Source: an uncultured Bacilli bacterium (GTDB taxonomy: Bacteria > Bacillota_I > Bacilli_A > RF39 > UBA660). From it: DNA of 44,088 nt. Shown one piece after another: positions 1-8,827 of the stretch. The DNA is taken from the NCBI GenBank assembly GCA_947624045.1, contig CANQIL010000010.1, forward strand, positions 1 through 44,088, written 5' to 3'. Within the stretch, counting starts at the first letter, position 1, and every line of letters begins with the position of its first letter. The translations under genes and the position numbers were made by a program. The notes beneath the pieces are model-generated. The model worked only from the letters and a program-made list of their open reading frames with translations. It ran no database searches and had not been told where the DNA came from.

Positions 1-17
1 CTTCTTCATCATTAGCG

Positions 18-278
18 TTAAATAATAACTGCTTCTTTTACTACTTCTTTTAAATAGAAGTGTTTAGTTTTTGATAAGGGTCTAGTTTCAACTATACGAA
101 CTGTATCTCCAACTTTTGCGATATTTTTTTCATCATGTACACTATATTTTTTAGAGCTTTTAACTCTTTTATGATATAACGGATGGTTTTTATAAGTTTC
201 AACTAAAACACTAATTGTTTTATCATTTGTGGCATTTACTACTTTTCCAACAAATTCTTTTCTAATTTTTTTCTCCAC
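18..278 (-). CDS. rpsQ: 30S ribosomal protein S17 (uS17)
   Basis: This is S17, a primary 16S rRNA-binding protein of the 30S body. The 86-residue length is normal. The N-terminus ([20 protein letters not shown]) and the core [19 protein letters not shown] are diagnostic of the OB-fold family. It follows rpmC by 11 bases, with a GGAGGGT-like site before its ATG, so it is translated as part of the S10 operon. The next gene of the operon, normally rplN, would start beyond the left edge; only 17 bases of spacer are visible. Nothing is unusual in this gene. Confidence 0.97.
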   Translation of the reverse strand: MEKKIRKEFVGKVVNATNDKTISVLVETYKNHPLYHKRVKSSKKYSVHDEKNIAKVGDTVRIVETRPLSKTKHFYLKEVVKEAVII

Positions 279-289
279 TTTATACCCTC

Positions 290-484
290 CTACTTACTCA
301 TTTCTCGTTCTCTTAGAACGGTTTTCATTCTTGCTACGGTGTGTCTTAAATCTCTGATTCTAGAAGGTTTTTCTAAAGTTCCGTTGGCTTGTTGGAAGCG
401 TAAATTAAATAGTTCTTCTTTTGTTTCAACAAGTTTTTTGTTAATCTCTTCTGTTGATAGTTCTCTTATTTCATTAACCTTCAT
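290..484 (-). CDS. rpmC: 50S ribosomal protein L29 (uL29)
   Basis: L29 is a small two-helix protein near the exit tunnel of the 50S subunit. The sequence [18 protein letters not shown] followed by [10 protein letters not shown] and the basic [19 protein letters not shown] end matches the family closely. I start it at the ATG at 484, giving 64 residues, because homologs begin MK-x-x-E-I-R. An in-frame ATG at 499 would add five residues (MVVRK) with no family counterpart. The start lies inside the end of rplP, an 11-base overlap, and the GGTGAGG sequence just before it can serve as the ribosome site, so the two genes are probably translationally coupled. Confidence 0.95.
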   Translation of the reverse strand: MKVNEIRELSTEEINKKLVETKEELFNLRFQQANGTLEKPSRIRDLRHTVARMKTVLREREMSK

Positions 485-905
485 TTTCCTCACCACCATT
501 TTCTCTCATTACAAATTTTGTTGCGATTGGTAATTTATGTGAAGCAAGACGTAGAGCTTCACGAGCTACAGCTTCATCTACTCCAGCTATTTCAAACATA
601 ATTTTTCCTTCTTTAACAACAGCAACCCATCCTTCGACATTTCCTTTTCCTTTTCCTTGTCTTGTACCGATAGGCTTTTTAGTTAAAGGCATATGTGGAA
701 AGATGTTTATCCATACTTTTCCACCACGTTTCATATAACGAGTCATTGCTATACGGGCAGCTTCAATTTGGTTAGCAGTTATCCAAGCTCCTTCTTTAGC
801 TTGAAGACCATACTCGCCAAAGTGTAGTTCTCTATTTCCACGTGATTTTCCTTCGTAAGGCAATCTATGAACACGACGATATTTAGTTCTTGACGGTATT
901 AACAT
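474..905 (-). CDS. rplP: 50S ribosomal protein L16 (uL16)
   Basis: L16 organises the A-site region and the central protuberance of the 50S subunit. The 143 residues are full length. Recognisable segments are [14 protein letters not shown] at the start, the [21 protein letters not shown] segment and the [17 protein letters not shown] loop. The extra ENGGEENEG at the C-terminus overlaps the start of rpmC. It begins one base after rpsC ends, as expected in the S10 operon. No unusual features apart from the slightly acidic tail. Confidence 0.97.
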   Translation of the reverse strand: MLIPSRTKYRRVHRLPYEGKSRGNRELHFGEYGLQAKEGAWITANQIEAARIAMTRYMKRGGKVWINIFPHMPLTKKPIGTRQGKGKGNVEGWVAVVKEGKIMFEIAGVDEAVAREALRLASHKLPIATKFVMRENGGEENEG

Positions 906-906
906 A

Positions 907-1557
907 TTAATTACCTCCTTTTGCCTTTTTGTTTAGGATTTCTCCTTTATATATCCATACCTTTACACCAATTTTTCCATAAGTTGTATTAGCTTCGGAA
1001 ACGGCATAATCTACATCAGCTCTTAAAGTGTGAAGTGGAATTGTTCCTTCAGTGTAGCCCTCTTTACGAGCCATTTCTGCTCCACCTAGACGTCCAGATA
1101 CAGATGTTTTGATTCCTAAGGCTCCAGCTTTCATAGCATTTCTTATTGCACGTTTTTGAGCCATACGGAATGATGCTCTATTAGTAATTTGATTTGCTAT
1201 TTGGTCAGCAACTAATTGAGCATTTAAGTCTGCTTTTTTAATATCAACAATTGAGATTTGAACATTTTCATCTGCAACTTTTGATAGTTGTTTTTTTAGT
1301 TTTTCAATTTCTTCGCCACCGTGACCAATCATAACGCCTGGTTTTGAAGTATGAATGACAACTTCGCATTTTTTAGCAGTTCTTTCAATTTCAACTTTAG
1401 CTATACCAGCATTTGTTAAGTTCTCAGCTAAGTATTCACGAATCTTAACATCTTTAGCTAGATATTTAGAGAAGTCTTGTTTGTTACTATACCATTTTGC
1501 TTCCCAGTCTTTATTAATGCCAAGTCTTAGTCCATTAGGATTTACCTTTTGTCCCAT
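907..1557 (-). CDS. rpsC: 30S ribosomal protein S3 (uS3)
   Basis: S3 forms part of the mRNA entry site and its helicase activity. The 216 residues include the [18 protein letters not shown] start, a KH domain with the signature [17 protein letters not shown], and the C-terminal [20 protein letters not shown] segment. It has a good AAGGAGG site before the ATG and lies between rplV and rplP in normal S10 order. Length and motifs are standard. Confidence 0.97.
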   Translation of the reverse strand: MGQKVNPNGLRLGINKDWEAKWYSNKQDFSKYLAKDVKIREYLAENLTNAGIAKVEIERTAKKCEVVIHTSKPGVMIGHGGEEIEKLKKQLSKVADENVQISIVDIKKADLNAQLVADQIANQITNRASFRMAQKRAIRNAMKAGALGIKTSVSGRLGGAEMARKEGYTEGTIPLHTLRADVDYAVSEANTTYGKIGVKVWIYKGEILNKKAKGGN

Positions 1558-1572
1558 TTTGTAACCTCCTTA

Positions 1573-1908
1573 TTAGTTTTTTTCAGCCACTACTATGATA
1601 ATGTGACTAGTTCTATGATCTCTATGTCCTATGTGTGAACGTGAATCAAAAAAGTGACGTTTCATTGTAGGACCTGCATCTACTCTTGCTTCTTTAACAT
1701 ATAATGTTGTTGCATCGGCATTTAAGTTGTTTACTGCATTAGCAATAGCAGAATCTAAAACTTTTTTCGTAAGCTTAGCTGATTTATTATTAACATTTGT
1801 TAATATATTTAATGCTTCATCGGCTTTTTTACCACGTATCATATCAGCAACTAATCTTGCTCTAATAGGTGATACTCTTAAGCCTTTAGCAATTGCTTTT
1901 GCTTCCAT
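1573..1908 (-). CDS. rplV: 50S ribosomal protein L22 (uL22)
   Basis: L22 lines the peptide exit tunnel with a long beta hairpin. The 111-residue protein starts with AKAIAKGLRVSPIRARLVAD, and the hairpin tip region VKEARVDAGPTMKRHFFDSR is present. The sequence ends HRTSHIIIVVAEKN, typical of the family. It sits between rpsS and rpsC. The tunnel-tip residues look ordinary, so there is no sign of a macrolide-resistance insertion. Confidence 0.97.
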   Translation of the reverse strand: MEAKAIAKGLRVSPIRARLVADMIRGKKADEALNILTNVNNKSAKLTKKVLDSAIANAVNNLNADATTLYVKEARVDAGPTMKRHFFDSRSHIGHRDHRTSHIIIVVAEKN

Positions 1909-1933
1909 ATATATACCCTCCTAGTCATTATTT

Positions 1934-2203
1934 CTATTTCTTTTTATCTGAACCATGTCCACCAAATTTACGTGTTAATGCAAATTCTCCTAATTTGTGT
2001 CCAACCATATCTTCAGTAACATATACTGGAATAAATTCTTTTCCGTTGTGTACTGCAAAAGTGTGTCCTATAAAATCAGGGAAGATAGTGGAACGGCGTG
2101 ACCAAGTTTTAATGACTTCTTTTTTTCCAGACTTATTCATTTCTTGAACCTTTTTTAGTAATCTATCGAAAACGTAAGGTCCTTTTTTTAAACTTCTTGC
2201 CAT
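1934..2203 (-). CDS. rpsS: 30S ribosomal protein S19 (uS19)
   Basis: S19 is a 30S head protein that contacts the A-site finger. The 89 residues begin [19 protein letters not shown] and contain the [24 protein letters not shown] core and [16 protein letters not shown] near the end, all diagnostic. It follows rplB by 17 bases with an AGGAT-type site. The gene shows no length or motif anomalies. Confidence 0.97.
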   Translation of the reverse strand: MARSLKKGPYVFDRLLKKVQEMNKSGKKEVIKTWSRRSTIFPDFIGHTFAVHNGKEFIPVYVTEDMVGHKLGEFALTRKFGGHGSDKKK

Positions 2204-2220
2204 TTATTAATCATCCTTTC

Positions 2221-3051
2221 CTATTTAGTATTGCGACGACGTACTATGAACTTGTCAGATTGTTTTTTCTTACGTGTCTTTAATCCAAGAGCAGGTTTAC
2301 CCCAAGGTGTCATTGGAGCTTTGCGTCCAACTGGAGCACGTCCTTCACCACCACCATGTGGATGGTCATTTGGATTCATAACGGAACCACGAACAGTAGG
2401 TCTAATTCCCATATGACGGCTACGACCTGCTTTTCCTATTTTAACTAAAGAAGCATCTTCGTTACCAACTTCGCCAACTGTTGCCTTACAAGTTCCTAAA
2501 ACTTTTCTTTGTTCACCACTTGATAGACGTATCATAACATAATTGCCTTCACGACCTAATATTTGGGCAGATGAACCAGCACTTCTTGCTAATTCGCCAC
2601 CTTTGCCAGGACGAAGTTCAATGTTATGTATCATTGTACCAACAGGAATGTTCATTATTGGTAGAGCATTACCTACTTTGATGTCAGCATTTTCAGATGA
2701 TTCTACGATGTTTCCTACTGTTAAGCCTTTTGGCGCAATAATATATCTTTTTTCACCATCTGCATAATTGATTAGTGCAATGTTTGCTGTTCTATTTGGG
2801 TCATATTCGATACTTGCTACTGTACCAGGTACGTTTAATTTATTTCTTTTGAAATCAATGATACGATATTTTCTTTTCTCACCGCCACCGTGATGACGAG
2901 TTGTTATCTTACCTTGATTGTTACGGCCACCATTTTTCTTAATAGTAACTGTAAGAGATTTTTCTGGAGTTGCCTTTGTAACTTCTTCGTTTATTAAGGT
3001 ACTCATTTTTCTACGTCCTGGTGTGGTAGGTTTATAATTTCTGATTGCCAT
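2221..3051 (-). CDS. rplB: 50S ribosomal protein L2 (uL2)
   Basis: L2 is essential for subunit association and peptidyl transfer. The 276 residues are normal. The start [18 protein letters not shown], the [20 protein letters not shown] segment and the catalytically important [17 protein letters not shown] loop with its conserved histidine are all present, and the basic tail ends FIVRRRNTK. It lies between rplW and rpsS. Confidence 0.98.
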   Translation of the reverse strand: MAIRNYKPTTPGRRKMSTLINEEVTKATPEKSLTVTIKKNGGRNNQGKITTRHHGGGEKRKYRIIDFKRNKLNVPGTVASIEYDPNRTANIALINYADGEKRYIIAPKGLTVGNIVESSENADIKVGNALPIMNIPVGTMIHNIELRPGKGGELARSAGSSAQILGREGNYVMIRLSSGEQRKVLGTCKATVGEVGNEDASLVKIGKAGRSRHMGIRPTVRGSVMNPNDHPHGGGEGRAPVGRKAPMTPWGKPALGLKTRKKKQSDKFIVRRRNTK

Positions 3052-3065
3052 AATTTATTTCCTCC

Positions 3066-3350
3066 TTAACCAAGATCAATTGTTTGTCCTTCTGCAAGAG
3101 TAACAATTGCTTTCTTTGAACGATTAGTTAATCCTGTATAACGACCAACTCTTCTTTTTTTAGGTTTTACATTTATAGTTCTAATTGATGTAACCTTGAC
3201 ATTAAAGATTTTTTCAATAGCTTCTTTAATTTCAGGTTTTTTTGCTTTAGGGTCTACTTTAAATGTATATTTACCTGCCATTTTGGCATTTTGTGATTTT
3301 TCAGTAATAACTGGTGCTTTTAAGATTTCTAGGTATTTTGTGTCTTTCAT
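3066..3350 (-). CDS. rplW: 50S ribosomal protein L23 (uL23)
   Basis: L23 sits at the exit of the peptide tunnel and is the docking site for trigger factor and SRP. The 94-residue protein contains the [15 protein letters not shown] start, the [19 protein letters not shown] segment and a basic loop [12 protein letters not shown]. Its start overlaps the end of rplD by one base (TAATG), which suggests coupled translation. Confidence 0.96.
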   Translation of the reverse strand: MKDTKYLEILKAPVITEKSQNAKMAGKYTFKVDPKAKKPEIKEAIEKIFNVKVTSIRTINVKPKKRRVGRYTGLTNRSKKAIVTLAEGQTIDLG

Positions 3351-3976
3351 TATTTAAGCACCTCCTCAACATATTTTAAAGCTTCTTCAGTAATAACCAT
3401 TACATCGGTTGCTACTACATCTAAAACGTTTAGTTCATCAGCAAGTATTAAAACGACGTTTTGTAGGTTTCTTGAGGCTAGAATCATTTTGTCGTCTAGT
3501 GCGTTTACTACTAATAAAACTTTTTTGTCTTTTATTTTTAGTGTTTCTAGTGTGTTTATGAAGTCTTTTGTTTTAGGTGTTGGTATTTTAAAGCTATCTA
3601 AAACGATGATGGCTTTGTCATTTGCTTTTTCTGATAAAGCTGATTTAAGAGCAATTCTTCTTTCTTTACGATTTTGCTTTTTGCTGTAATCTCTTGGGAC
3701 AGGGGTTCCGTAACGGCCTCCTCCTACCCATTGAACGGCTCTTATTGAACCTTGACGAGCATGACCTGTTCCTTTTTGGCGCCATGGCTTTCTACCACCG
3801 CCACTTACTTCAGAACGGTTTTTTGTGCTGTGAGTTCCTTGTCTTAGTGATGCCATAGCTAGAACGATAGCATCTTTTAAGACTGCTTTATTTGGGGTAA
3901 TATCAAAAATTTCTTCGTTTAAGTTAATGTCCTTTACTTTTTCACCTTTAAGATTTAAAAGTTCTACTTTTTTCAT
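3350..3976 (-). CDS. rplD: 50S ribosomal protein L4 (uL4)
   Basis: L4 is an early assembly protein of the 50S subunit with an extended loop reaching the exit tunnel. The 208-residue sequence contains the loop signature [20 protein letters not shown] and [14 protein letters not shown]. In some bacteria L4 represses its own operon through the S10 leader. A structured leader is present here (5183-5299), but L4 control is inference only. It is preceded by a 56-base gap after rplC with an AAGGAGG-type site. Confidence 0.97.
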   Translation of the reverse strand: MKKVELLNLKGEKVKDINLNEEIFDITPNKAVLKDAIVLAMASLRQGTHSTKNRSEVSGGGRKPWRQKGTGHARQGSIRAVQWVGGGRYGTPVPRDYSKKQNRKERRIALKSALSEKANDKAIIVLDSFKIPTPKTKDFINTLETLKIKDKKVLLVVNALDDKMILASRNLQNVVLILADELNVLDVVATDVMVITEEALKYVEEVLK

Positions 3977-4032
3977 CTTTCTTTTCCTCCTTTCATCACT
4001 TGGCTTTTTTGTTTTTAGTTAGAAGTGATGTT

Positions 4033-4854
4033 TTATTCAGCTGGTGTTTCTGTGTTTTCTGTTTGTTCTTCTTCAGTTTCTGATGGTGAAGTTGCTTCAG
4101 GTGTTTCTACTTCAGTAGTTTCTTCTGCTTCGGTAGATTCCTCGGCTGCTTCAGTGTTTTCAGTAACTTCAGAAATTTCAGGTGTTGCTACTTCATAAGT
4201 GATTAAATCAGCTGGCTCATTCTTAGCGTCTTTCTTTTTAACGGCTGTACGAATGATGACTAGTGATTTCTTTGCTCCTGGAACATTGCCTTTAACTAAA
4301 ATGTAGTTGTTTTCTGTATCGACAGAAATAATTTCTAGATTTTGAACTGTTCTTTGAACATTACCCATTTGACCTGGCATTTTCTTGCCTTTTAATACGT
4401 GCATTGGTAGCATTGTACCTAATGAACCAACACCTCTGTGGTATTGTGAACCGTGGCCCATAGGACCAGTTGATTGATTGTGACGTTTGATAACGCCTTG
4501 GAACCCTTTTCCTTTAGAAGTTCCTGTAACATCAACAATTTCCCCTGCTTCGAAAATGTCTACGCCGATAGTTTGACCTAGAGTGTAGTCATTAACGTTT
4601 ACTCCTCTAATTTCTCTTAAGAAGCGCTTAGGTGTTGTGTTAGCTTTGTTGGTATGACCCATTTTTGGTTTGTTACTAACTTTTTCTCTAACTGTGTCTG
4701 TTGCTAGTTGGATAGCGTCGTATCCGTCTTTTTCAACTGTTTTGATTTGAGTTACAACGTTTGGTTCAACTTCAATTACAGTAACAGGAATTAGCTTACC
4801 AGTTTTTGTGAATACTTGAGTCATTCCGATTTTTTTACCTAAGATTCCTTTCAT
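4033..4854 (-). CDS. rplC: 50S ribosomal protein L3 (uL3) with a long acidic C-terminal tail
   Basis: L3 nucleates 50S assembly near the peptidyl-transferase centre. Residues 1 to about 208 are a normal L3: [19 protein letters not shown], then [16 protein letters not shown] and the [14 protein letters not shown] loop with MPGQMG. The protein then continues for about 65 residues to 273, whereas family members usually end near 205-220. The extra segment has 21 glutamates, many threonines and essentially no lysine or arginine, so it should be disordered and strongly acidic. The reading frame is unbroken and the stop is followed by the normal gap to rplD, so it is a real extension and not a fusion to a recognisable domain. 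Its function is unknown. Confidence 0.96.
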   Translation of the reverse strand: MKGILGKKIGMTQVFTKTGKLIPVTVIEVEPNVVTQIKTVEKDGYDAIQLATDTVREKVSNKPKMGHTNKANTTPKRFLREIRGVNVNDYTLGQTIGVDIFEAGEIVDVTGTSKGKGFQGVIKRHNQSTGPMGHGSQYHRGVGSLGTMLPMHVLKGKKMPGQMGNVQRTVQNLEIISVDTENNYILVKGNVPGAKKSLVIIRTAVKKKDAKNEPADLITYEVATPEISEVTENTEAAEESTEAEETTEVETPEATSPSETEEEQTENTETPAE

Positions 4855-4870
4855 TGTTTTTTCCTCCTAA

Positions 4871-5182
4871 TTATTTTGTTTTGATTTCAACATATACTCC
4901 GCTTGGTAAATCTAGGTGCGTAAGTGCATCCATAGTTTCCTTGCTTGGATTTTTGACATCAATAAGTCTTTTATGTGTACGCATTTCGAATTGTTCACGA
5001 GAATCTTTGTCCTTGTGAACAGCTCTTAAAATTGTGAACTTTTCAATTTCAGTTGGTAGTGGTACAGGACCAGATATAACTCCACCAGATCTCTTAATAG
5101 TTTCAACAATTTTAGTAGCAGCATTGTCTAATATTCTGTGGTCGTATGCCTTTAGTTTAATGCGCATCTTTTCTGTTGACAT
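4871..5182 (-). CDS. rpsJ: 30S ribosomal protein S10 (uS10)
   Basis: S10 is the first gene of the operon and also the NusE transcription factor. The 103 residues contain [20 protein letters not shown] and the [20 protein letters not shown] segment, followed by [12 protein letters not shown]. The ATG is preceded by a GGGAGGA site. The promoter lies about 125 bases upstream at 5306-5335, leaving a structured leader between them. Confidence 0.97.
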   Translation of the reverse strand: MSTEKMRIKLKAYDHRILDNAATKIVETIKRSGGVISGPVPLPTEIEKFTILRAVHKDKDSREQFEMRTHKRLIDVKNPSKETMDALTHLDLPSGVYVEIKTK

Positions 5183-5299
5183 TGAAAATCCTCCCTTCGC
5201 CTATATCTAGTATAGACTTGCTCCATGCAAATAACCCGATAGCTAGTTAACAACTTAACCCGGCGTATCGACAACCTCGCATATCTAAGCAGTCACACG
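5183..5299 (-). promoter_or_regulatory. Structured 5' leader of the S10 operon
   Basis: About 115 bases are transcribed before rpsJ. The stretch is much richer in GC than the spacers around it. It can form a hairpin CUAUA/UAUAG close to the ribosome site, and a CGAUA/UAUCG stem that encloses GUUAAC-rich sequence. Its position and base composition suggest a ribosomal-protein leader used for autoregulation. Which protein binds is not shown by the sequence. Confidence 0.55.
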
Positions 5300-5305
5300 T
5301 ATTTA

Positions 5306-5335
5306 ATTATAGCACGATATTTAAAGGAAATGCAA
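5306..5335 (-). promoter_or_regulatory. S10 operon promoter
   Basis: On the minus strand there is a -35 TTGCAT (5330-5335), an 18-base spacer and a consensus -10 TATAAT (5306-5311). Transcription would start near 5299. It is the only good sigma-A-type promoter seen for the ribosomal block. Confidence 0.8.
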
Positions 5336-5557
5336 GCTTTTTTGGCAAAAAATTTTGGTAAATTTATGAGCGTATTTTTGGGGTGGAGGTTTGAGGGAGT
5401 GACAAGTGGTGGAGGTGTTTTGAGTTTTACGGTTTTTTAGACTATTTAAAAATGCTTTCCTTATTATATATAGAGTCAGGTTAGCGATTTAATATTTTGC
5501 GATGACGGTGCTTTTGAAAAGGATTTTGATATGGAGCTTCATAATTAGGGGGTGTTT

Positions 5558-6784
5558 TTATTTATAACGGTTTTTAGTTTTAGCTTCGCCTATTACTTTG
5601 AGAGAAGCTTTTGTTACTATGGCTTTACCAAACTTTTCATTTATAGTATCCATAGTCTTTTGGATAAGTTGGTCGTCTTCTTTATCTTCTTTTTTGTCTT
5701 CTGTAAATAAAGATAGTTGAGTTTCTTTGGAGTTACATAAACCAGATAGGCGTACTCCTAGGAGGCGTAGTGGGTCTTGTTTATAGCTTTTTTCTAAAAT
5801 AGATAAGACTGTTTCATAAATTACTTTGGTATTGTTAGTGGCATTGTCTAACTTTGTTTGGGCAGAATAGCTTATGAATTGATTGTTTTTATAAATAACC
5901 GCAATTGTGGTAGTGAAAAGATTTTGCTTTCGTAATTGGCGGGCAACTTCTTCGGTTTGACGGAAAAGGACGTTTTTGATTTTATCTTCGTCAATTAAGT
6001 CAAAGGGAAGTGTTTCTGAGATACTGATACTTTGATTTTTACTGTTTTTTTGTTCTACTTTGGAATTATCAATACCAAGAGATGCTTCTTTTAAGTAGTG
6101 ACCTTGACTTTTAAATTTCTTTTCTAAGAGTTTTTCGTTGGTGCTTGCTAAGTCTTTGATGGTATAAATATGCATTTTATTTAGCTCTTCTTTAGTTCGT
6201 TTGCCACACATGAATAAATCTCCTACAGAAAGAGGCCATAATTTAGAGGCAATTTCATCTTTGAAAAGGGTGTGAACTTTATCAGGCTTTTCAAAGTCAG
6301 AGGCCATTTTAGCACATAGTTTATTGTTTCCAATGCCTATATTTACGGTATAGCCAAACTTTGCTTTTATTTCATCTTTAATATTATGAGCTAAGGCAAG
6401 ATAGTCATGATAAAGATAATTTGTTCCGGTCATATCTAGAAAACACTCATCAATAGAATACCGTTCAATAATAGGAGTAAAAGTTTTTAAGTAATTATAA
6501 AGCTCATTAGATTTTTGATAATACCATTCATAGTTAGCCGGAAAGATTTGAAGTGTTTTACATTTTTTCTTAGCTTCATAAAGAGTTTCGGCTGTTTTAA
6601 TACCAAATTTTTTAGCTACGGGGGATTTAGCTAAGACTATGCCGTGGCGTTTAGTTTCATCACCTCCAATAATAGAGGGAATTTTTCTAATATCTTGTTT
6701 GTAGCCATTTTTAAGTAATAAGACCGCGGTCCAAGATAGAAAAGCATTATTAACGTCAATGTGAAAAATAATTCTTTCAGTCAT
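5558..6784 (-). CDS. dinB: Y-family translesion DNA polymerase (DinB/Pol IV type)
   Basis: This is an error-prone DNA polymerase that copies past damaged bases. The 408-residue protein has the palm motif FHIDVNNAFLSW (metal-binding Asp) and YSIDECFLDMTG (catalytic SxDE). A helix-hairpin-helix-like region follows (VGDLFMCGKRTKEELNKM), then a little-finger domain. Near the end, TQLSLF is a good beta-clamp-binding motif. I start at the ATG at 6784 because AGAGGTGG lies five bases before it; the in-frame GTG at 6793 falls inside that ribosome site. The promoter contains a LexA-like box, so SOS induction is likely. It may belong to a UmuC-like subgroup and not strict Pol IV. Confidence 0.93.
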   Translation of the reverse strand: MTERIIFHIDVNNAFLSWTAVLLLKNGYKQDIRKIPSIIGGDETKRHGIVLAKSPVAKKFGIKTAETLYEAKKKCKTLQIFPANYEWYYQKSNELYNYLKTFTPIIERYSIDECFLDMTGTNYLYHDYLALAHNIKDEIKAKFGYTVNIGIGNNKLCAKMASDFEKPDKVHTLFKDEIASKLWPLSVGDLFMCGKRTKEELNKMHIYTIKDLASTNEKLLEKKFKSQGHYLKEASLGIDNSKVEQKNSKNQSISISETLPFDLIDEDKIKNVLFRQTEEVARQLRKQNLFTTTIAVIYKNNQFISYSAQTKLDNATNNTKVIYETVLSILEKSYKQDPLRLLGVRLSGLCNSKETQLSLFTEDKKEDKEDDQLIQKTMDTINEKFGKAIVTKASLKVIGEAKTKNRYK

Positions 6785-6805
6785 TAGAACCACCTCTTGA
6801 AATTA

Positions 6806-6834
6806 ATTATAGAACAAGTTTTCGATTTTTTCAA
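6806..6834 (-). promoter_or_regulatory. dinB promoter with LexA-like (SOS) box
   Basis: On the minus strand, -35 TTGAAA (6829-6834), a 17-base spacer and -10 TATAAT (6806-6811) sit just before dinB. The spacer holds CGAAAACTTGTTCT (6811-6824), which matches the Gram-positive LexA consensus CGAACRNRYGTTCG at 11 of 14 positions. The placement between -35 and -10 is suitable for repression. No lexA gene is in the window. Confidence 0.65.
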
Positions 6835-6948
6835 ACATTTAATTCATTAGGGCGTGGACTTAAATGAGAAATTTAATTCTTGTATAACCTTAGTTTACAT
6901 ATTATTTTTGAAATTTGGTACATAATATAAGTGATGGGTAGTGATGTT

Positions 6949-7191
6949 ATGAATAAATATGAAGTCAATATTTATGAGCAAATTTCTAGGAACATAAAGA
7001 AATATCGTAAAATCCTAGGAATTACACAAGCTGAGTTAGCCGAGAGAGTTGGTGTTTCCCATGAGTTTATTCGTAGGAATGAATCAAAGAAAGGTGTTAA
7101 GTCTTTTTCAGTAGATACTTTATGGAAAATAGCACTGGCTTTAGGTGTTGACCCAGGAAAATTGTTTGAAATACATAAAGATAAGGATTAG
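6949..7191 (+). CDS. Small XRE-family helix-turn-helix regulator
   Basis: This 80-residue protein is almost entirely a Cro/C1-type DNA-binding domain. The helix-turn-helix reads ITQAELAERVGVSHEFIRR, followed by SVDTLWKIALALGVDPGKLF. No sensing domain is present. It lies alone between divergent dinB and convergent gpmI, so its target cannot be inferred; it could act on the dinB promoter or on its own. I chose the ATG at 6949 because the protein before it (MGSDV) has no family counterpart; in-frame starts also exist at 6931 (GTG) and 6934 (ATG), and none has a strong ribosome site. A poor CATAAT -10 at 6921-6926 may drive it. Confidence 0.8.
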   Translation: MNKYEVNIYEQISRNIKKYRKILGITQAELAERVGVSHEFIRRNESKKGVKSFSVDTLWKIALALGVDPGKLFEIHKDKD

Positions 7192-7202
7192 CTCATAAAG
7201 AA

Positions 7203-7240
7203 AAAGGCTATCGAAAATTGATTTATTCGGTAGTCTTTTA
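7203..7240. terminator. Bidirectional terminator between the XRE gene and gpmI
   Basis: A 12-bp stem pairs 7203-7214 with 7227-7238 (some G-U pairs) around a 12-base loop. It is followed by T-rich tracts on both strands, so it can end the convergent XRE and gpmI transcripts. The gpmI stop codon starts inside the stem. Confidence 0.75.
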
Positions 7241-8740
7241 TTTTTCTATTAAACTAACGCCGGTCATTTCCTCAGGTTGGGGCAAATGCAATAGTTCTAG
7301 AATTGTTGGAGCAATGTCGCCTAATTTGCCAGGATGTAATTTGATATTACCTTTAGTAATGATAAATGGGACAAGATTAGTCGTGTGGGAAGTTAAAACA
7401 TTGTCATCATCATCAAGCATTTCTTCACAATTGCCGTGGTCGGCTGTGATAACCATTGTTCCGTTTAGTTTTTGAATTTTTTGGTAGATTTTTTCTAGGC
7501 ATTCATCAACTACTTCGACGCCTTTGATAGCTGCTTCTAAAACGCCTGTATGTCCTAGCATATCACCGTTAGCAAAGTTTAAAATTATTACATCAAAGTT
7601 TGCCATATTTTCTAAAAGGGCATCGGTTACCTTGTAGGCACTCATTTCAGGTTGCAAATCATAAGTAGCTACTTTCGGAGAGGGAATAAGAATTTTTTTC
7701 TCATTAGGGTAGTCAATTTCTTTGCCACCGTCGAAGAAGAAAGTAACGTGAGCATATTTTTCCGTTTCGGCAATGCGAAGTTGGGATAAATTATTTTTAG
7801 CTAAATATTCACCTAAACTATTTTTAAGCGCTGCATCAGAAAAGGCATGAGGAGCAAGCACGGTTTTTACAACAGGAAACATAGTGACAACTTTAACATT
7901 AGAAAAACGTTTTACTTCCATTTCGTTAAAGTCTTTATTAGTAATAGCGGTGAATAGTTCGCGAAGACGGTCTTTGCGGAAGTTGAAGACAATGATACCG
8001 TCATTTTCTTCTAGGAGGCCATCACTATTTAATATAGCTGGTTCTAAAAATTCATCGGTAATATCTTTTTGATAACTTTCTTCTATGTAATCTTTAAGGG
8101 AAGCTATTTGGGGAGCCTGACCATAGACAATTGCATCATATGCTTTTTTCAAGCGGTCATAATTATTATCACGGTCCATAGCGTAGTATCTTCCACTTAT
8201 AGTTGCTATTTTACCGGTATGGTATTTTTCTAAGGTATCTTCAACTTTTTTAATATAAGAGTAACTGCTTGTAGGATAAGTGTCGCGACCGTCAGTAAAA
8301 AGGTGCAAATAAAGATTGGTTACATTATTAAGATGACACATTTCTAATAAAGCAAGAAGATGGTCTATGTGTGAATGGACACCTCCATCACTGATTAAGC
8401 CCATAATATGTAGTTTTGAGTTGTTCTCTTTAGTGTGATTTATGACTTTTAAAATTTCTGGATTGGAAAAGAAAGTCCTTTCACGGATTTCTTTATTTAT
8501 TAACTCAAGTGGCTGATAGACTAGTCTTCCGGCACCTATGTTAGTGTGACCTACTTCACTATTACCCATTTGCCCTTCAGGTAAGCCAACTTGGCGACCG
8601 GAAGCTTCTAAGGTAGTGTGAGGATAATTTTCCCATAGGTAGTTAAACATTTTATTATTGGCAAGTTTTACGGCGTTGCCGTGTTCATTATCTCTTAGGC
8701 CGTAGCCATCTAAAATGGTAAGTAATAATGGTTGTTTCAT
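7238..8740 (-). CDS. gpmI: 2,3-bisphosphoglycerate-independent phosphoglycerate mutase
   Basis: This cytoplasmic enzyme interconverts 3- and 2-phosphoglycerate in lower glycolysis, using two Mn ions and a catalytic serine. The 500-residue length is normal. The N-terminal metal site is LTILDGYGLRDNEHGNAV, and the phosphoserine lies in MGNSEVGHTNIGAGR. The phosphatase-domain motifs LNFANGDMLGHTG and VITADHGNCEEM supply the other metal ligands. It stands apart from the gap-pgk-tpiA cluster. There is no Shine-Dalgarno sequence directly before the ATG; the upstream 87 bases can instead fold into hairpins. Confidence 0.96.
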   Translation of the reverse strand: MKQPLLLTILDGYGLRDNEHGNAVKLANNKMFNYLWENYPHTTLEASGRQVGLPEGQMGNSEVGHTNIGAGRLVYQPLELINKEIRERTFFSNPEILKVINHTKENNSKLHIMGLISDGGVHSHIDHLLALLEMCHLNNVTNLYLHLFTDGRDTYPTSSYSYIKKVEDTLEKYHTGKIATISGRYYAMDRDNNYDRLKKAYDAIVYGQAPQIASLKDYIEESYQKDITDEFLEPAILNSDGLLEENDGIIVFNFRKDRLRELFTAITNKDFNEMEVKRFSNVKVVTMFPVVKTVLAPHAFSDAALKNSLGEYLAKNNLSQLRIAETEKYAHVTFFFDGGKEIDYPNEKKILIPSPKVATYDLQPEMSAYKVTDALLENMANFDVIILNFANGDMLGHTGVLEAAIKGVEVVDECLEKIYQKIQKLNGTMVITADHGNCEEMLDDDDNVLTSHTTNLVPFIITKGNIKLHPGKLGDIAPTILELLHLPQPEEMTGVSLIEK

Positions 8741-8827
8741 AAGTATATATTTTAATAAATTAAACTAGGAGCAAGAGAGATAATGCTTTTTTTCTAGTTA
8801 TAATTTATTCTCCTTTTAGTTTTCTCT
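8741..8827 (-). promoter_or_regulatory. Hairpin-prone leader upstream of gpmI without a ribosome site
   Basis: The gap between the ATPase gene and gpmI contains AACTAG/CTAGTT and AGCA/TGCT complementary segments, and GAGAGA that can pair with TCTCTC as an alternative. The AAAGGAG in this gap lies about 65 bases before gpmI, and no purine-rich site lies within 15 bases of the gpmI ATG. It may be a regulatory leader, or translation may be leader-independent. Confidence 0.3.

Noticed and set aside
5183-5299. GC-rich leader resembling a tRNA or small RNA gene
   Set aside because: No cloverleaf, CCA end or TPsiC sequence is present, and it lies directly before rpsJ with a promoter upstream.
7208-7221. 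14-base sequence CTATCGAAAATTGA shared with 10487-10500
   Set aside because: One copy lies in a bidirectional terminator and the other in the 3' end of the toxin mRNA; the flanks do not match, so I treat it as chance or hairpin convergence.
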